From Bernardetia sp. (GTDB taxonomy: Bacteria; Bacteroidota; Bacteroidia; Cytophagales; Bernardetiaceae), in assembly GCF_020630935.1 (NCBI RefSeq), contig NZ_JAHDIG010000011.1, positions 1 to 54,796 on the forward strand: DNA of 54,796 nt, written 5' to 3'. Under the pieces are notes generated by a model. That model had not been told where the DNA came from. It saw only the letters and a program-made list of their open reading frames with translations, and made no database searches. Within the stretch, counting starts at the first letter, position 1. Every line of letters starts with the position of its first letter. Both the position numbers and the translations under genes were made by a program. Positions 20,313 to 29,400 of this stretch are shown here, one piece after another.

Positions 20313-20960
20313 ATGGCATTTTTACTTTTGACTTTTATAGTTCTTTTTGCTTGTACGAAAAGCCAAGAGGGAAATAGACAAGAAAAAATGAATAATGATG
20401 CTACTAAAAATGAAGGTGTACAAATAGATAAAGAGGCTTCTAAATCATCTCACACAATTTTTTACATATCAGATTCTACTTATTACTCTCTTGAGTTTCT
20501 AGCAGGGCTAAAAAAAACACATCCTTATAAAACAGTTTCTCTGAACCAAGATTCTATTATCATAAATAACGACCAAAAAAGTATAATACTTTTCCCTCAA
20601 GATTTACCACTTAATAATAATGTCAGCTATCAAAAATTAGAAGAAGAAAAATTATATTCATTAAAGCTAAAACGTATAAATTACTCTAGCGTTGAATATG
20701 ACTATAAAGAAAAGGTAGGTAGTGAGATTCGTTCTAGTTTTACAGGAGTAGCACATCTAAGAGGAAATTTCTACACAGGGTCAGCAGGTTTTATTGAAGA
20801 CAAAAACAATAATACTTATGGAACTTATGAATATATTTCAAACTTCGATACTTGCCAAATAAGTATTCACATTGGAAAAGGTTATATTCAAAAATCTTTT
20901 TTTACTTATTATTGCGATTCAAGTAATAACATGGATAGCCCTATTTTACTAAAGCTATAA
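20313..20960 (+). CDS. Putative lipoprotein of unknown function
   Basis: I do not recognise a family. The frame is open to a TTG at 20232. The ATG at 20313 is chosen because it directly begins a hydrophobic segment ending in FIVLFAC, a lipobox with the Cys at about residue 14. Its weakness is the lack of basic residues before the hydrophobic core, so the longer start (242 residues, with Lys/Arg in the extension) remains possible. The mature protein (about 200 residues) has an Asn/Lys/Glu-rich linker, then beta-strand-rich sequence with a YKEKVGSEIRSSFTGVAHLRG stretch suggestive of a small beta-barrel or sandwich. It ends 12 bp before the DUF1801 gene, so the two may be cotranscribed. Confidence 0.6.
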   Translation: MAFLLLTFIVLFACTKSQEGNRQEKMNNDATKNEGVQIDKEASKSSHTIFYISDSTYYSLEFLAGLKKTHPYKTVSLNQDSIIINNDQKSIILFPQDLPLNNNVSYQKLEEEKLYSLKLKRINYSSVEYDYKEKVGSEIRSSFTGVAHLRGNFYTGSAGFIEDKNNNTYGTYEYISNFDTCQISIHIGKGYIQKSFFTYYCDSSNNMDSPILLKL

Positions 20961-20972
20961 ACCAAAGAAAAA

Positions 20973-21401
20973 ATGTCAGAAAATAAAACCAAACCCACTC
21001 AAAAAAGCGTTGAAGAATTTTTGAATAGCATAGAAAATGAGCAGCGCAAAAAAGATGCTTTTGAAGTATTAGAACTTATGAAATCTGTAACTGGACTAGA
21101 ACCTAAAATGTGGAGCGATAGTATGGTAGGTTTTGGTTCGTATCACTACAAATATGAAAGTGGACGAGAAGGCGATTATATGATTACTGGTTTTGCTCCA
21201 CGAAATTCAAACCTTTCAATTTATATCATCAACGGATTTGAAAAGTATCAAGACCTTTTGGAAAAATTAGGCAAGCACAAAACGAGTGTATCTTGCCTGT
21301 ACATTACAAAATTGGAGAAAATTGACAAAGATATTTTGAAGGAAATTATCACAGATTCATTCAACTATATGTGTGAGAACTATCCTACAACGACTGATTA
21401 G
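20973..21401 (+). CDS. DUF1801 domain protein
   Basis: This 142-residue cytoplasmic protein fits the DUF1801 (YdhG-like) family, which has an alpha/beta fold of unknown biochemical role. It shows the N-terminal helix pair (SVEEFLNSIENEQRKKDAFE), then the SVTGLEPKMWSDSMVGFGSYHYKY segment that resembles the family's W-G-hydrophobic-Y core. ITGFAPRNSNLSIYI and LEKLGKHKTSVSCLYI follow, with Ser-Cys before the last strand. It starts 12 bp after the preceding lipoprotein gene. No catalytic residue can be assigned with confidence. Confidence 0.85.
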   Translation: MSENKTKPTQKSVEEFLNSIENEQRKKDAFEVLELMKSVTGLEPKMWSDSMVGFGSYHYKYESGREGDYMITGFAPRNSNLSIYIINGFEKYQDLLEKLGKHKTSVSCLYITKLEKIDKDILKEIITDSFNYMCENYPTTTD

Positions 21402-21419
21402 AAAAAATAGAAATTTGAT

Positions 21420-23597
21420 TTATTCAATTGGAATAATATCTTCATATTCTGTAAAACGAATCGGATTGAGCGAGGTAACTTCTCTGTTTACGATGGCAAA
21501 GCCTGTGATGTCTCCACTAGTAGCGATGAGAGGGAAAAACTCTAACTCATAATACAAATCTTCAAATTCAGAATTTTTGATATTCGAAACCATTGTAAAG
21601 GTTTCTCCACCTAAAGCACGTTCGTAGTAAGGCTTCCAATATTCTAACTGTTCTTGTGATAAGATTTCTAATATATTTGAACCATTAGGTACTTCTGTTC
21701 CCTTCAAACGACGTAGCATTGCAGCATACGAACGGTTTAAAACTTTTATATTGTACTCTCCATCCAAAGCCAAAATCATACTCTTTGTACTGTTTACGAC
21801 AGCCTCATAATTAGTCAGTCGTTCTCTCAAATCTCCTTGAATGCGTTCTAATTCTTCTTGTGTAGTAGTTAGTTCTTCCATACTCTGACGCATCTCTTCC
21901 TCTTGCGCTCGCATTTGTTCGGCATACATCTGCGACTCTTGTAAGAGTATTTTGGTACGCTCATTACTTCTTACATTGGCAAGTGTAGCAGCAATACTTT
22001 CAGAGAGTTTAATAACAAAAGCAAGCTGATATTCTTCAATAACTTTAAAGGAAGCAAGTTCAATCACTCCGTGTACTTCATCATTTGAAATCAAAGGAAC
22101 AATCAGCAAATAACTTGGCGTAGCTTCCCCCAAACCAGAGGTAAGACGAATATAGTCTGGCGAAATCTGATTGAAATATAAATATCCTTTTTCCATAACT
22201 GCCTGTCCTAAAAGCCCTTGTTCGGCAGGAATAGATTGTTTTATGAATTTTTGTTGATTGTAGGCATAGGCAGCCTTCAAAACTAGATTTGCTTTGGCAT
22301 CTTCACTATCGCCTTCTCTTTCTAAACTATAAATTCCACCCTGATTTGCTCCCAAATAGTGTACTAAGTTCGAAATAAGTTGATACGAAAGAGCTTGCAT
22401 ATCTTGTGCGTGTTGACGCAAAATATCAGAAAACTTGGCTGTTCCCTCATTTGCCCAGTTTCGGCGTTTGTCTTCTTCTGCATTTTGTTTGAGGTCGTTT
22501 CGCATTTCCAAGAGTGCATACCCTAAAGAATCTTTTTTACTTCTGACTTCAAACTCTTGGTCAAAATTTCCCTTTCCTACTTGCGTTGCAAAATCCGTAA
22601 TCTTTTCCAACCCTTGTGAAAAACGACTCAAATCTTGAATAAGGCTACCTACTTCGTCGTGAGAGGAAGCTAAAAGCGTACGAGAAATATCTCCTGCTGA
22701 CAAACGATTAATAAGTCGGCGAATTTTGAGCAGTGGATGCAAAGATGTTTTGACAACAAACCAAAAGCCCAAACCAATCACAATAGCATTGATGAGAAAC
22801 AGAGCTATCATCCAATAACGCAAACGTACTTGGTCGTAATGTAGTCTAGTAGAAAGAGAGTTTTCCAAGTTTTTATTGAGCAAAACCAGTTTTTCAGCAT
22901 TGCGAATAATATAATTTACATCTGGAACAATGTTTCCACTCAAGACATTATCAAACTGATATTCCATCCTTCTATAATTAATGGAAAGTGTTGCATTAGC
23001 ATCATTTTCTTTAAAAGAATTATTGAAAGTAAGCGACAAATTTCCTAAGTCGCTTCCCAAATCTCCATCTATGTTGCCTATATCGCCCAAAGAAAACAGG
23101 TCTTCTTCTATTGGTAGCTGTGAGTCTGAACTTACGGCACGTTCTGGCACATAGTACACCAAAACGCTATCGTGGTGCAACTGGCTCGTAGTTCTTATTT
23201 TTGTAAATCTTTTGTCAAATTCTCTCCACAGACGTTGAAAGGCAGTAAGTTGATTTTTAATATCTTCAGAGACAGGTTCAACTTCTATTTCTTCATCAAA
23301 ACGAGCTTTATAAACTCCTCCATTTTGAAGGATTTCAAGATTTGAATTGATAGAATGTACTCGGTTATTAAGGTCGTTGAGGTCAGTTTGTTGATTTCCA
23401 TTTACTACATTTCGCAAATAAAAAATGGCTTGTTGGATAGACATTCCGTTGCGCTGAGCTATGTCTAGCTTTGTTCCGTCATCTAGGATATTGCTGTCTA
23501 ACTTAAAGACTAAAAAATAATGAAGCACCAACATTACAAACAATCCTGAAAACAAGATTGCCAATTTCTGACTAATTTTTAAATGTCTTACATTCAT
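21420..23597 (-). CDS. HAMP-GAF-PAS membrane sensor lacking a kinase domain
   Basis: This 725-residue protein has an N-terminal transmembrane helix (about 12-32), a helical periplasmic sensor region, a second helix (about 262-282), then HAMP (about 285-340). GAF follows (about 385-540, with GVIELASFKV), a coiled coil rich in EELTTTQEELERIQ, and a C-terminal PAS domain (about 595-710). It stops shortly after PAS at RFTEYEDIIPIE, with no HisKA, HATPase, GGDEF, MCP or REC domain. Its HAMP-GAF-coil part resembles that of the hybrid kinase at 7938-11846 (both carry GVIELASF). It may pass signals to a separate kinase through the coil, or be a truncated paralogue. No frameshifted kinase remnant is visible downstream before the DUF1801 gene 18 bp away. 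Confidence 0.85.
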   Translation of the reverse strand: MNVRHLKISQKLAILFSGLFVMLVLHYFLVFKLDSNILDDGTKLDIAQRNGMSIQQAIFYLRNVVNGNQQTDLNDLNNRVHSINSNLEILQNGGVYKARFDEEIEVEPVSEDIKNQLTAFQRLWREFDKRFTKIRTTSQLHHDSVLVYYVPERAVSSDSQLPIEEDLFSLGDIGNIDGDLGSDLGNLSLTFNNSFKENDANATLSINYRRMEYQFDNVLSGNIVPDVNYIIRNAEKLVLLNKNLENSLSTRLHYDQVRLRYWMIALFLINAIVIGLGFWFVVKTSLHPLLKIRRLINRLSAGDISRTLLASSHDEVGSLIQDLSRFSQGLEKITDFATQVGKGNFDQEFEVRSKKDSLGYALLEMRNDLKQNAEEDKRRNWANEGTAKFSDILRQHAQDMQALSYQLISNLVHYLGANQGGIYSLEREGDSEDAKANLVLKAAYAYNQQKFIKQSIPAEQGLLGQAVMEKGYLYFNQISPDYIRLTSGLGEATPSYLLIVPLISNDEVHGVIELASFKVIEEYQLAFVIKLSESIAATLANVRSNERTKILLQESQMYAEQMRAQEEEMRQSMEELTTTQEELERIQGDLRERLTNYEAVVNSTKSMILALDGEYNIKVLNRSYAAMLRRLKGTEVPNGSNILEILSQEQLEYWKPYYERALGGETFTMVSNIKNSEFEDLYYELEFFPLIATSGDITGFAIVNREVTSLNPIRFTEYEDIIPIE

Positions 23598-23863
23598 AAT
23601 TGATAAGCAATGTCTAGCATATTATACAAACTGAGCTAAAAGATACAAAAAGAATTTAGCAGATTCAATTTTCTATCTTGAAATTTAGTGTTTACAACAC
23701 AAAAAAACATCTACTGTTACCCTATAAAAAAGCGATTTCGATAAATAACGCTAAAAAACAAGTAGAACTCATAGTTTTTGATTACTTTCACTCAACTATT
23801 TTATAGAAAAAGACTTTTTAGAAACTAGAAACATCCTCTGATTAGATTTTTATTATAAGTAAT

Positions 23864-24829
23864 ATGATTTGGAACAATAGCTTAGGCATCACAGAAACTA
23901 TTTTTATTCTTGCTTTTATGCTTTTATATGGTATCTATATTTTTAGAACCTATAAAAAGGCGAACTACCTTCGCACAACCTCAAAATATGTTTGGTTGAA
24001 ATTTGTACTTAGAAGTAGCTACATTATTCTGATGATATTGGCTTTGTTAGGACCTTCTTTTGGAGAAACAAAGCAAGATGTAAAGAGTGTGGGGAAAGAT
24101 ATTTTTTATTTGGTGGACTTGTCTCGTTCAATGGATGCTATTGATATTCAACCTTCAAGAATGGAACGTATCAAGCACGAACTCAAAGGCATTACTTCTG
24201 CATTTGCTTCTGACAGACAAGGAATTATTATTTTTTCATCGGAAGCCTTTCTACAATGCCCTTTGACAAGCGACCAAAGTGCATTAAAGTTGATTTTAGA
24301 ATCCTTAAACACTGGTCTTGTACCAAGTGGAGGAACAGACTTTGCCCCCCCTTTAAAAATGGCATTGGAAAAGTTTGAAAGTGATAAAGAAACCAAAACC
24401 AATTCAAAAATTATTATTATGATAAGTGATGGAGAAGACTTTGGAGAAGAAACAGATGATGCCATCGACGAAATAGAAGATTTAGGTATCAAACTTTTTG
24501 CTTTGGGAATTGGAACAGAACAAGGAGGTAAAATCCCTTCTGGAAGTGGATTTAAAAAAGACAAACGTACTGGAGAAACTATTATTACAAAACTCAATCC
24601 TTCTGATTTGCAAAACTTAGCCGACCAAACAGGAGGCAAGTATTTTGAAATTGGAGAAACTCAAAATGATGTACAACGTCTGATAAATGCTGTTCAAGCC
24701 ATTCAAGGAGAAGTTAGAGGTGTAAAACAAATAGATACAACTACCAATAAATATTATTACTTTCTCTATGCAGCTTTGTTTTTAGCTATTATTGATGTTC
24801 TGTTTACTATCAAAGTTATTAAAATATAA
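23864..24829 (+). CDS. BatB-like VWA domain membrane protein
   Basis: This 321-residue protein resembles BatA/BatB proteins of the Bacteroidota aerotolerance cluster. Two N-terminal hydrophobic helices precede a VWA domain with a complete MIDAS-type motif DLSRSMDAID (about residue 87) and the later T of SGGTDF and D of ISDGEDFGEE. A transmembrane helix (YYYFLYAALFLAIIDVLF) ends the protein. The usual Bat neighbours (moxR-type ATPase, DUF58, other bat genes) are absent from the window, so this is an orphan. It is followed 10 bp later by an HExxH lipoprotein on the same strand, suggesting a two-gene unit. The role in the envelope is inferred from family only. Confidence 0.85.
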   Translation: MIWNNSLGITETIFILAFMLLYGIYIFRTYKKANYLRTTSKYVWLKFVLRSSYIILMILALLGPSFGETKQDVKSVGKDIFYLVDLSRSMDAIDIQPSRMERIKHELKGITSAFASDRQGIIIFSSEAFLQCPLTSDQSALKLILESLNTGLVPSGGTDFAPPLKMALEKFESDKETKTNSKIIIMISDGEDFGEETDDAIDEIEDLGIKLFALGIGTEQGGKIPSGSGFKKDKRTGETIITKLNPSDLQNLADQTGGKYFEIGETQNDVQRLINAVQAIQGEVRGVKQIDTTTNKYYYFLYAALFLAIIDVLFTIKVIKI

Positions 24830-24839
24830 TTAAAATAAT

Positions 24840-26009
24840 ATGCACAAATTAACACTTGTATTTATCTGCCTACTCTTATTCTCTTGCAATAAAGAAAAAA
24901 ATACTCATTCAATTAAGGAGCAAAAAACAGTTGAAATAGACATAAACAAAACTATTGAGACGTTTATGATTCTACGTTCTATTTCTGATGATGACCCTCT
25001 GTTTCAATATCGTGATTCAACTTATAAAGGTAAGCCAATTATGTATGAGGCAAGAAAGGTATTTTTAGATTATAAGAACCATCCAGCTATCGAAGAAACA
25101 CAAAAGTTACTAAAAGCTACGAGTAGTACTGGAGATTTAATTCTACAAGGATTGCTATATTTTGAAGAACTGCCATCTACAAATCAAAAATTTGAGATTG
25201 ATTCTAAGTTTTGGCAAACAAAAGAAGATACATTAGCCAACTATATTTCAGTAATTAATAAATTTTACAAAGAGGCAAAAGTAGAAGAGTTTATCAATAA
25301 CAATAAGAATTTTTATGATAATGCAAAAATAGAAGCAAAATCTTATTTAGATGACAATCTGATACCTACAATGGAAGAATACTTCGGAATTCAAAACTAT
25401 GCTTATAAGATGCTACTTATACCAAACTCTCCATTCGGAATGGGGTTTGGAGCAAGTGTAAAATCAGATAAAGGCAACATATTTTATCAAATTATTTCTC
25501 CTGCAAATGATATTGAATGGAATAAAAATTCAACTTACGCTACTTATGGTTTTTCAGGAAAGGGAGCAAATGAATATTACAGAGACATGGTTGTACACGA
25601 ATTTTGTCATCCATTTGTAACACCATATCTAGAATCTGATAAAATGAAATCAGAAATAGCTAAAACGGATTCATTATTTATTCCTAAACTTGATTCCATA
25701 ATGTCAAAACAAGGATATGGTTCTTGGTGGGGATTTGTAAATGAACATCTTGTAAGATTGGGAGAAATCAGAATTGCTAAAGCAATGAAAACTCAAGATT
25801 TAGATGCGATGAGGAAGACCAATATAAACGAAAATGGTTTTATTTTATTACCAGAAGCAGAAGAATTAATCTTGAAATATGAAAACAATAGAGATAAGTA
25901 TGCTACATTTCAAGATTTTATTCCAATACTGATTAATCAACTTGAAACGTTTAATAAACAACAAATAGATAATAAGTTGCAACAATTGAAAAAAGATATA
26001 AAACAATAG
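24840..26009 (+). CDS. DUF4932-like lipoprotein with HExxH zinc-protease motif
   Basis: This 389-residue predicted lipoprotein has signal MHKLTLVFICLLLFSC, with the lipidated Cys at residue 16. The mature domain resembles DUF4932 proteins of Bacteroidota. The VVHEFCHPFVTP element (H253, E254, H257) is a classic HExxH zincin motif. A downstream WWGFVNEHLVRLGEIRIA helix offers a Glu as possible third zinc ligand. A Gly-rich FGMGFGASVKSDKG strand precedes it. It starts 10 bp after the BatB-like gene, so the two are probably cotranscribed. Peptidase activity is inferred from motif only; no substrate is known. The C-terminal part is helical and Gln/Lys-rich. Confidence 0.75.
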   Translation: MHKLTLVFICLLLFSCNKEKNTHSIKEQKTVEIDINKTIETFMILRSISDDDPLFQYRDSTYKGKPIMYEARKVFLDYKNHPAIEETQKLLKATSSTGDLILQGLLYFEELPSTNQKFEIDSKFWQTKEDTLANYISVINKFYKEAKVEEFINNNKNFYDNAKIEAKSYLDDNLIPTMEEYFGIQNYAYKMLLIPNSPFGMGFGASVKSDKGNIFYQIISPANDIEWNKNSTYATYGFSGKGANEYYRDMVVHEFCHPFVTPYLESDKMKSEIAKTDSLFIPKLDSIMSKQGYGSWWGFVNEHLVRLGEIRIAKAMKTQDLDAMRKTNINENGFILLPEAEELILKYENNRDKYATFQDFIPILINQLETFNKQQIDNKLQQLKKDIKQ

Positions 26010-26418
26010 CACGATGACTTCATAATTCAATTAGAAATTTCGCAAATAGGATTTCTGACAAAGGTTTATATTTTAAGTTATATATACGGAGTTAAAAACC
26101 TATCAAATGTTATTCATTCTGAATCTATACCTAAAAGTTGTTTAAGAATAGAAAAATAACCGTCGTTGAGGCTCAAAATGCAGCTATCAACGAGGATAAA
26201 ATTCCCTCAACAACGGTTTAAAACCCCATTTACGATTGATGAAACACATTCTTAAACAACTTTCTAGGGTAAACACACGAAAAAAGCATGGCTATAAATC
26301 AAATAGATAGAAGATACTTTTTACTTTGAAAAATAAAGTTTTTTTTAAAAAAACTAATTGGATTAGTATAAAAACCTTAGTGCTTTTACTCTCTTTCAGA
26401 TACAATGAAAGGAGAGAA
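26010..26418. other. 409-bp convergent intergenic region
   Basis: This gap lies between the HExxH lipoprotein (plus) and the SpoIIE-type sensor (minus). It holds the 139-bp inverted-repeat element described separately (26130-26268). It also has a T8A7 palindrome (AGTTTTTTTTAAAAAAACT, about 26337-26355) followed by CTAATTGGATTAG, which can form hairpins. Either could end transcription from both sides. No ORF or RNA gene is evident. Confidence 0.5.
26130..26268. repeat. 139-bp nested inverted-repeat element (MITE-like)
   Basis: The outer arms are CCTAAAAGTTGTTTAAGAAT (26130-26149) and its near-perfect complement at 26248-26268 (one mismatch or indel in about 20 bp). Inside lie a second pair, CCGTCGTTGAGG (26160-26171) and CCTCAACAACGG (26205-26216), which differ at one base. 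No coding capacity and no clear target-site duplication are seen. The right outer arm recurs at 58-70 at the start of the window. Terminal inverted repeats, a short non-coding core and a second partial copy suggest a MITE-like element, but a large structured terminator or RNA is also possible. Confidence 0.55.
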
Positions 26419-29400
26419 TTATAGATTAATTGCCATTATTGTAATATCATCTCTTTGCTCTTCTTCTTCTCTAAAGTTTTCAAGGTCTTCTAAAAGTAAA
26501 CTCTCTTGCATAGAAATTGGAAGGTGTGTCCATTCAGAAACTTTATCTAAAAAGCGTTTTGTTCCATATTTTTTACGGTCTTTGTTGGGTTGGTCTATAA
26601 GTCCATCAGAAGTAAGGAAAAGAGTCGTACGTGGTAACAAAGTAAGATGATGTTCTTCGAATGGTTTCTTTTTACGCTGAATACCACCAATAGAGCGAGA
26701 TGTACCACGTAGTTGTACGATTTCCTTATCTGCTTCTTTGTAAATCAGAGGGCGTTTTGCTCCACAAAAATCAAGTTCTATATTTCCATTTTCTAAATAT
26801 GTATAGCGAATCAAAATAATATCCATTCCGTCTGTATTACTTCCTTTTTTGCCTGTCTGACGTAGTGAACGACGTATTTCATTATCCAAATGTTCTAACA
26901 TATCAGCAGGTGAGGTGATTTCCTTTTCATACAAAATTTCTCGTAAAAGGGAGCTTCCTACCATAGACATAAATGCCCCTGGAACACCGTGTCCTGTACA
27001 ATCTACAACAGCAGCATATTGAAACCCTTCACTATAACCAGTCCAGTAAAAATCACCACTTACAATATCTTTAGGTTTATAAATAATGTAGTGTTCTCCT
27101 ACCGAACGTTTAATTTCTTTTTCTGTTGGCAAGATAGATTCTTGAATGGTTTGAGCATAGCGAATAGAATCTGTAATTTCTTGGTTTCTGCGCTCAATAA
27201 GTTGGTATGCCTTAATATTAGAAAGAGCAATCGCCGTAGCTGAAGCAATAGATTGTAAGAGCAAAATATCTTGTTCTGAATAATCTAGTTCATAGAAAGT
27301 TTGAACTGTCATGACGCCAAACTTTTGTCCCTCTGCAATTAGAGGTACATAGATTACAGCATAGGGCAAGTCTCCTTTTTCTATTGTTATGTTATGTTCT
27401 TCAAACTTTTCTTTCCATACTTTAGCAACATTATTTATAGTAATCGTTTTTTCTTCCATCAAACATTCTACTGAAGGATGGTTCTTATCTTCCAAAGAAT
27501 CTGAATGAGGTTCTAGTATTTTACCTTTTTCAAAAAAATCATCGAAGTCAATCGTATTCCTTTGTTCGTTCAACAGTCCAACTCCAAAGCCTTCTGCTGG
27601 CATCAGTCCAATAACTCGCTGAAAAACAGCTGATGTTAGCTCTTTAGTATCAAGAATTGACGTTATCTCATGTGTAATATCACTCAGTTCTTCTAATCTT
27701 TTGTTGGCATTTTGGAGTGATTTTTTTTGTCGCATCACCTCTTTATTTGCCTTCTTCAGATATTCAGCTTGAGAAGCAAGCTCTTCTTTCTGATTGAATA
27801 CTTCTTGGCTCTGACTTAAAAGCTCCTTTTGTTGTGCTTCTAACTCTTCTGTTTTTTGACTAATTTCTTGGGTACGTTCTGCAATAATTGAATTGAGTTC
27901 TTTATTTTTCTTTTTTAGATTTCGTTCGTGTAGATAGGTAAATCCAACAGCAAGCAAAAACACAAGTCCCACATAAATGATGTATGCCCACCAACGCTGA
28001 TACCAAGCTGTTGAAACTTCAAAAATTCGTGTAACAATATTACTTAACTCTCCCGTTTTATTTTTTGCTTGTATTTCTAAAGTATATTCTCCAGATGGCA
28101 AGATATTGAACTCTATTTCATCTTTTGCTGTCCAAGGCGACCAATTTAGCGAAGAAGGTAACAAACGGTATCTATATTGAAGTTCTTCATTTTGCCCGAA
28201 AGCTGTACTAACTAGCTGCACAGAATAATTATTGAAATCAGTAGACAGTTTATGTTTTCCATAATTTGAAACTAATGAATCTCTAATTTTAGTATAACGA
28301 ACAAAAATAGATAGGGAATCCTTTGGTAAAGCAGAGTTTTGTGTATAGTCATACCTATATACCCCTTCAGAGGTAGCTACCCAAGTAAATATTGGTTTAA
28401 TAAAATCATTCTCTATAAGAGTATATTTATTGTCCTCATAAATATCATTAAAATCAGTATTGGAAAGATTTAAAAAAGCACTTTCTATGGCTTCATTGTC
28501 TTGATAACATAAAAGTTGATTATCTTTTACCATCCAATAAGCATTTGCCACACTTCCATTTTGGTTTTTAGGATAATGAGCAAAACTTTCTATGAGCGAA
28601 ACATCAGAATGAATAGCATTTTTTGCTTGAAAGTTAGGATTTTTCTGTGTATTGTTTGCAATAACAGCCGAAATAAACTCATCTTTGAGTGTATCCAAAT
28701 AAAAAATTCCTCTTGAAGTTGCTACAAAAAGTTGCTCATTATTGACGACTAACTGTCTTATTTCTGCTTTTGGAAGTCCGTTCAACGAATCATAAAAGGT
28801 AGCTTGATAATCTTCTGTTGATTTATCTATTTTGACAATACCTTTATATTCTGTTTCAGCCCAAATCTGATTTTGGTTTAAAAGTACAGTTCGCTTTAAA
28901 GGTTCTTCTAAAGAAGTGCCTTCTATCTTGAAAGCAGTATTCATTTTTTTCAGCCCTTCAGAAGTAGAAATATAGACTATGCCAGTTTTGTCCACTAAAA
29001 GATGCTTTGCCTCCAACTCACTTATCTTTTCTATCTTTTTTCTAAGAGGATTATAGGCAAAAATTCCAGCTTGCCCTGCAATAAGTAATTTAGGATTTTT
29101 TGGGTCGTAGTCATATATTTTCAAATCCCAAACTTGTCCCAAGACTTCTTTTACACCTTCCCATATTTGCAATTTAGCATCATAGTAAAACAAACCTTGC
29201 CCAGTAGCAGCATACAAAACTCCATCAAAACGAGTTATTTTATTTACTTTTCCCAATCTACTCTCTTCCCCAAAATACGTATAAGCCCATGAAGTTTGAA
29301 CATGTGCTACTCCTTGGCTAAGAGCTACCCATAAGTTTCCATTTTTTTCAGCATACAGATTCCAAACTGCATTGTCTTGCAAGCCTTTTAGGTCTGAAAT

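Noticed and set aside
24148-24639. 163-codon minus-strand frame opposite the VWA gene
   Set aside because: Shadow of the conserved VWA coding region, Ser/Pro/Lys-rich with no family resemblance.
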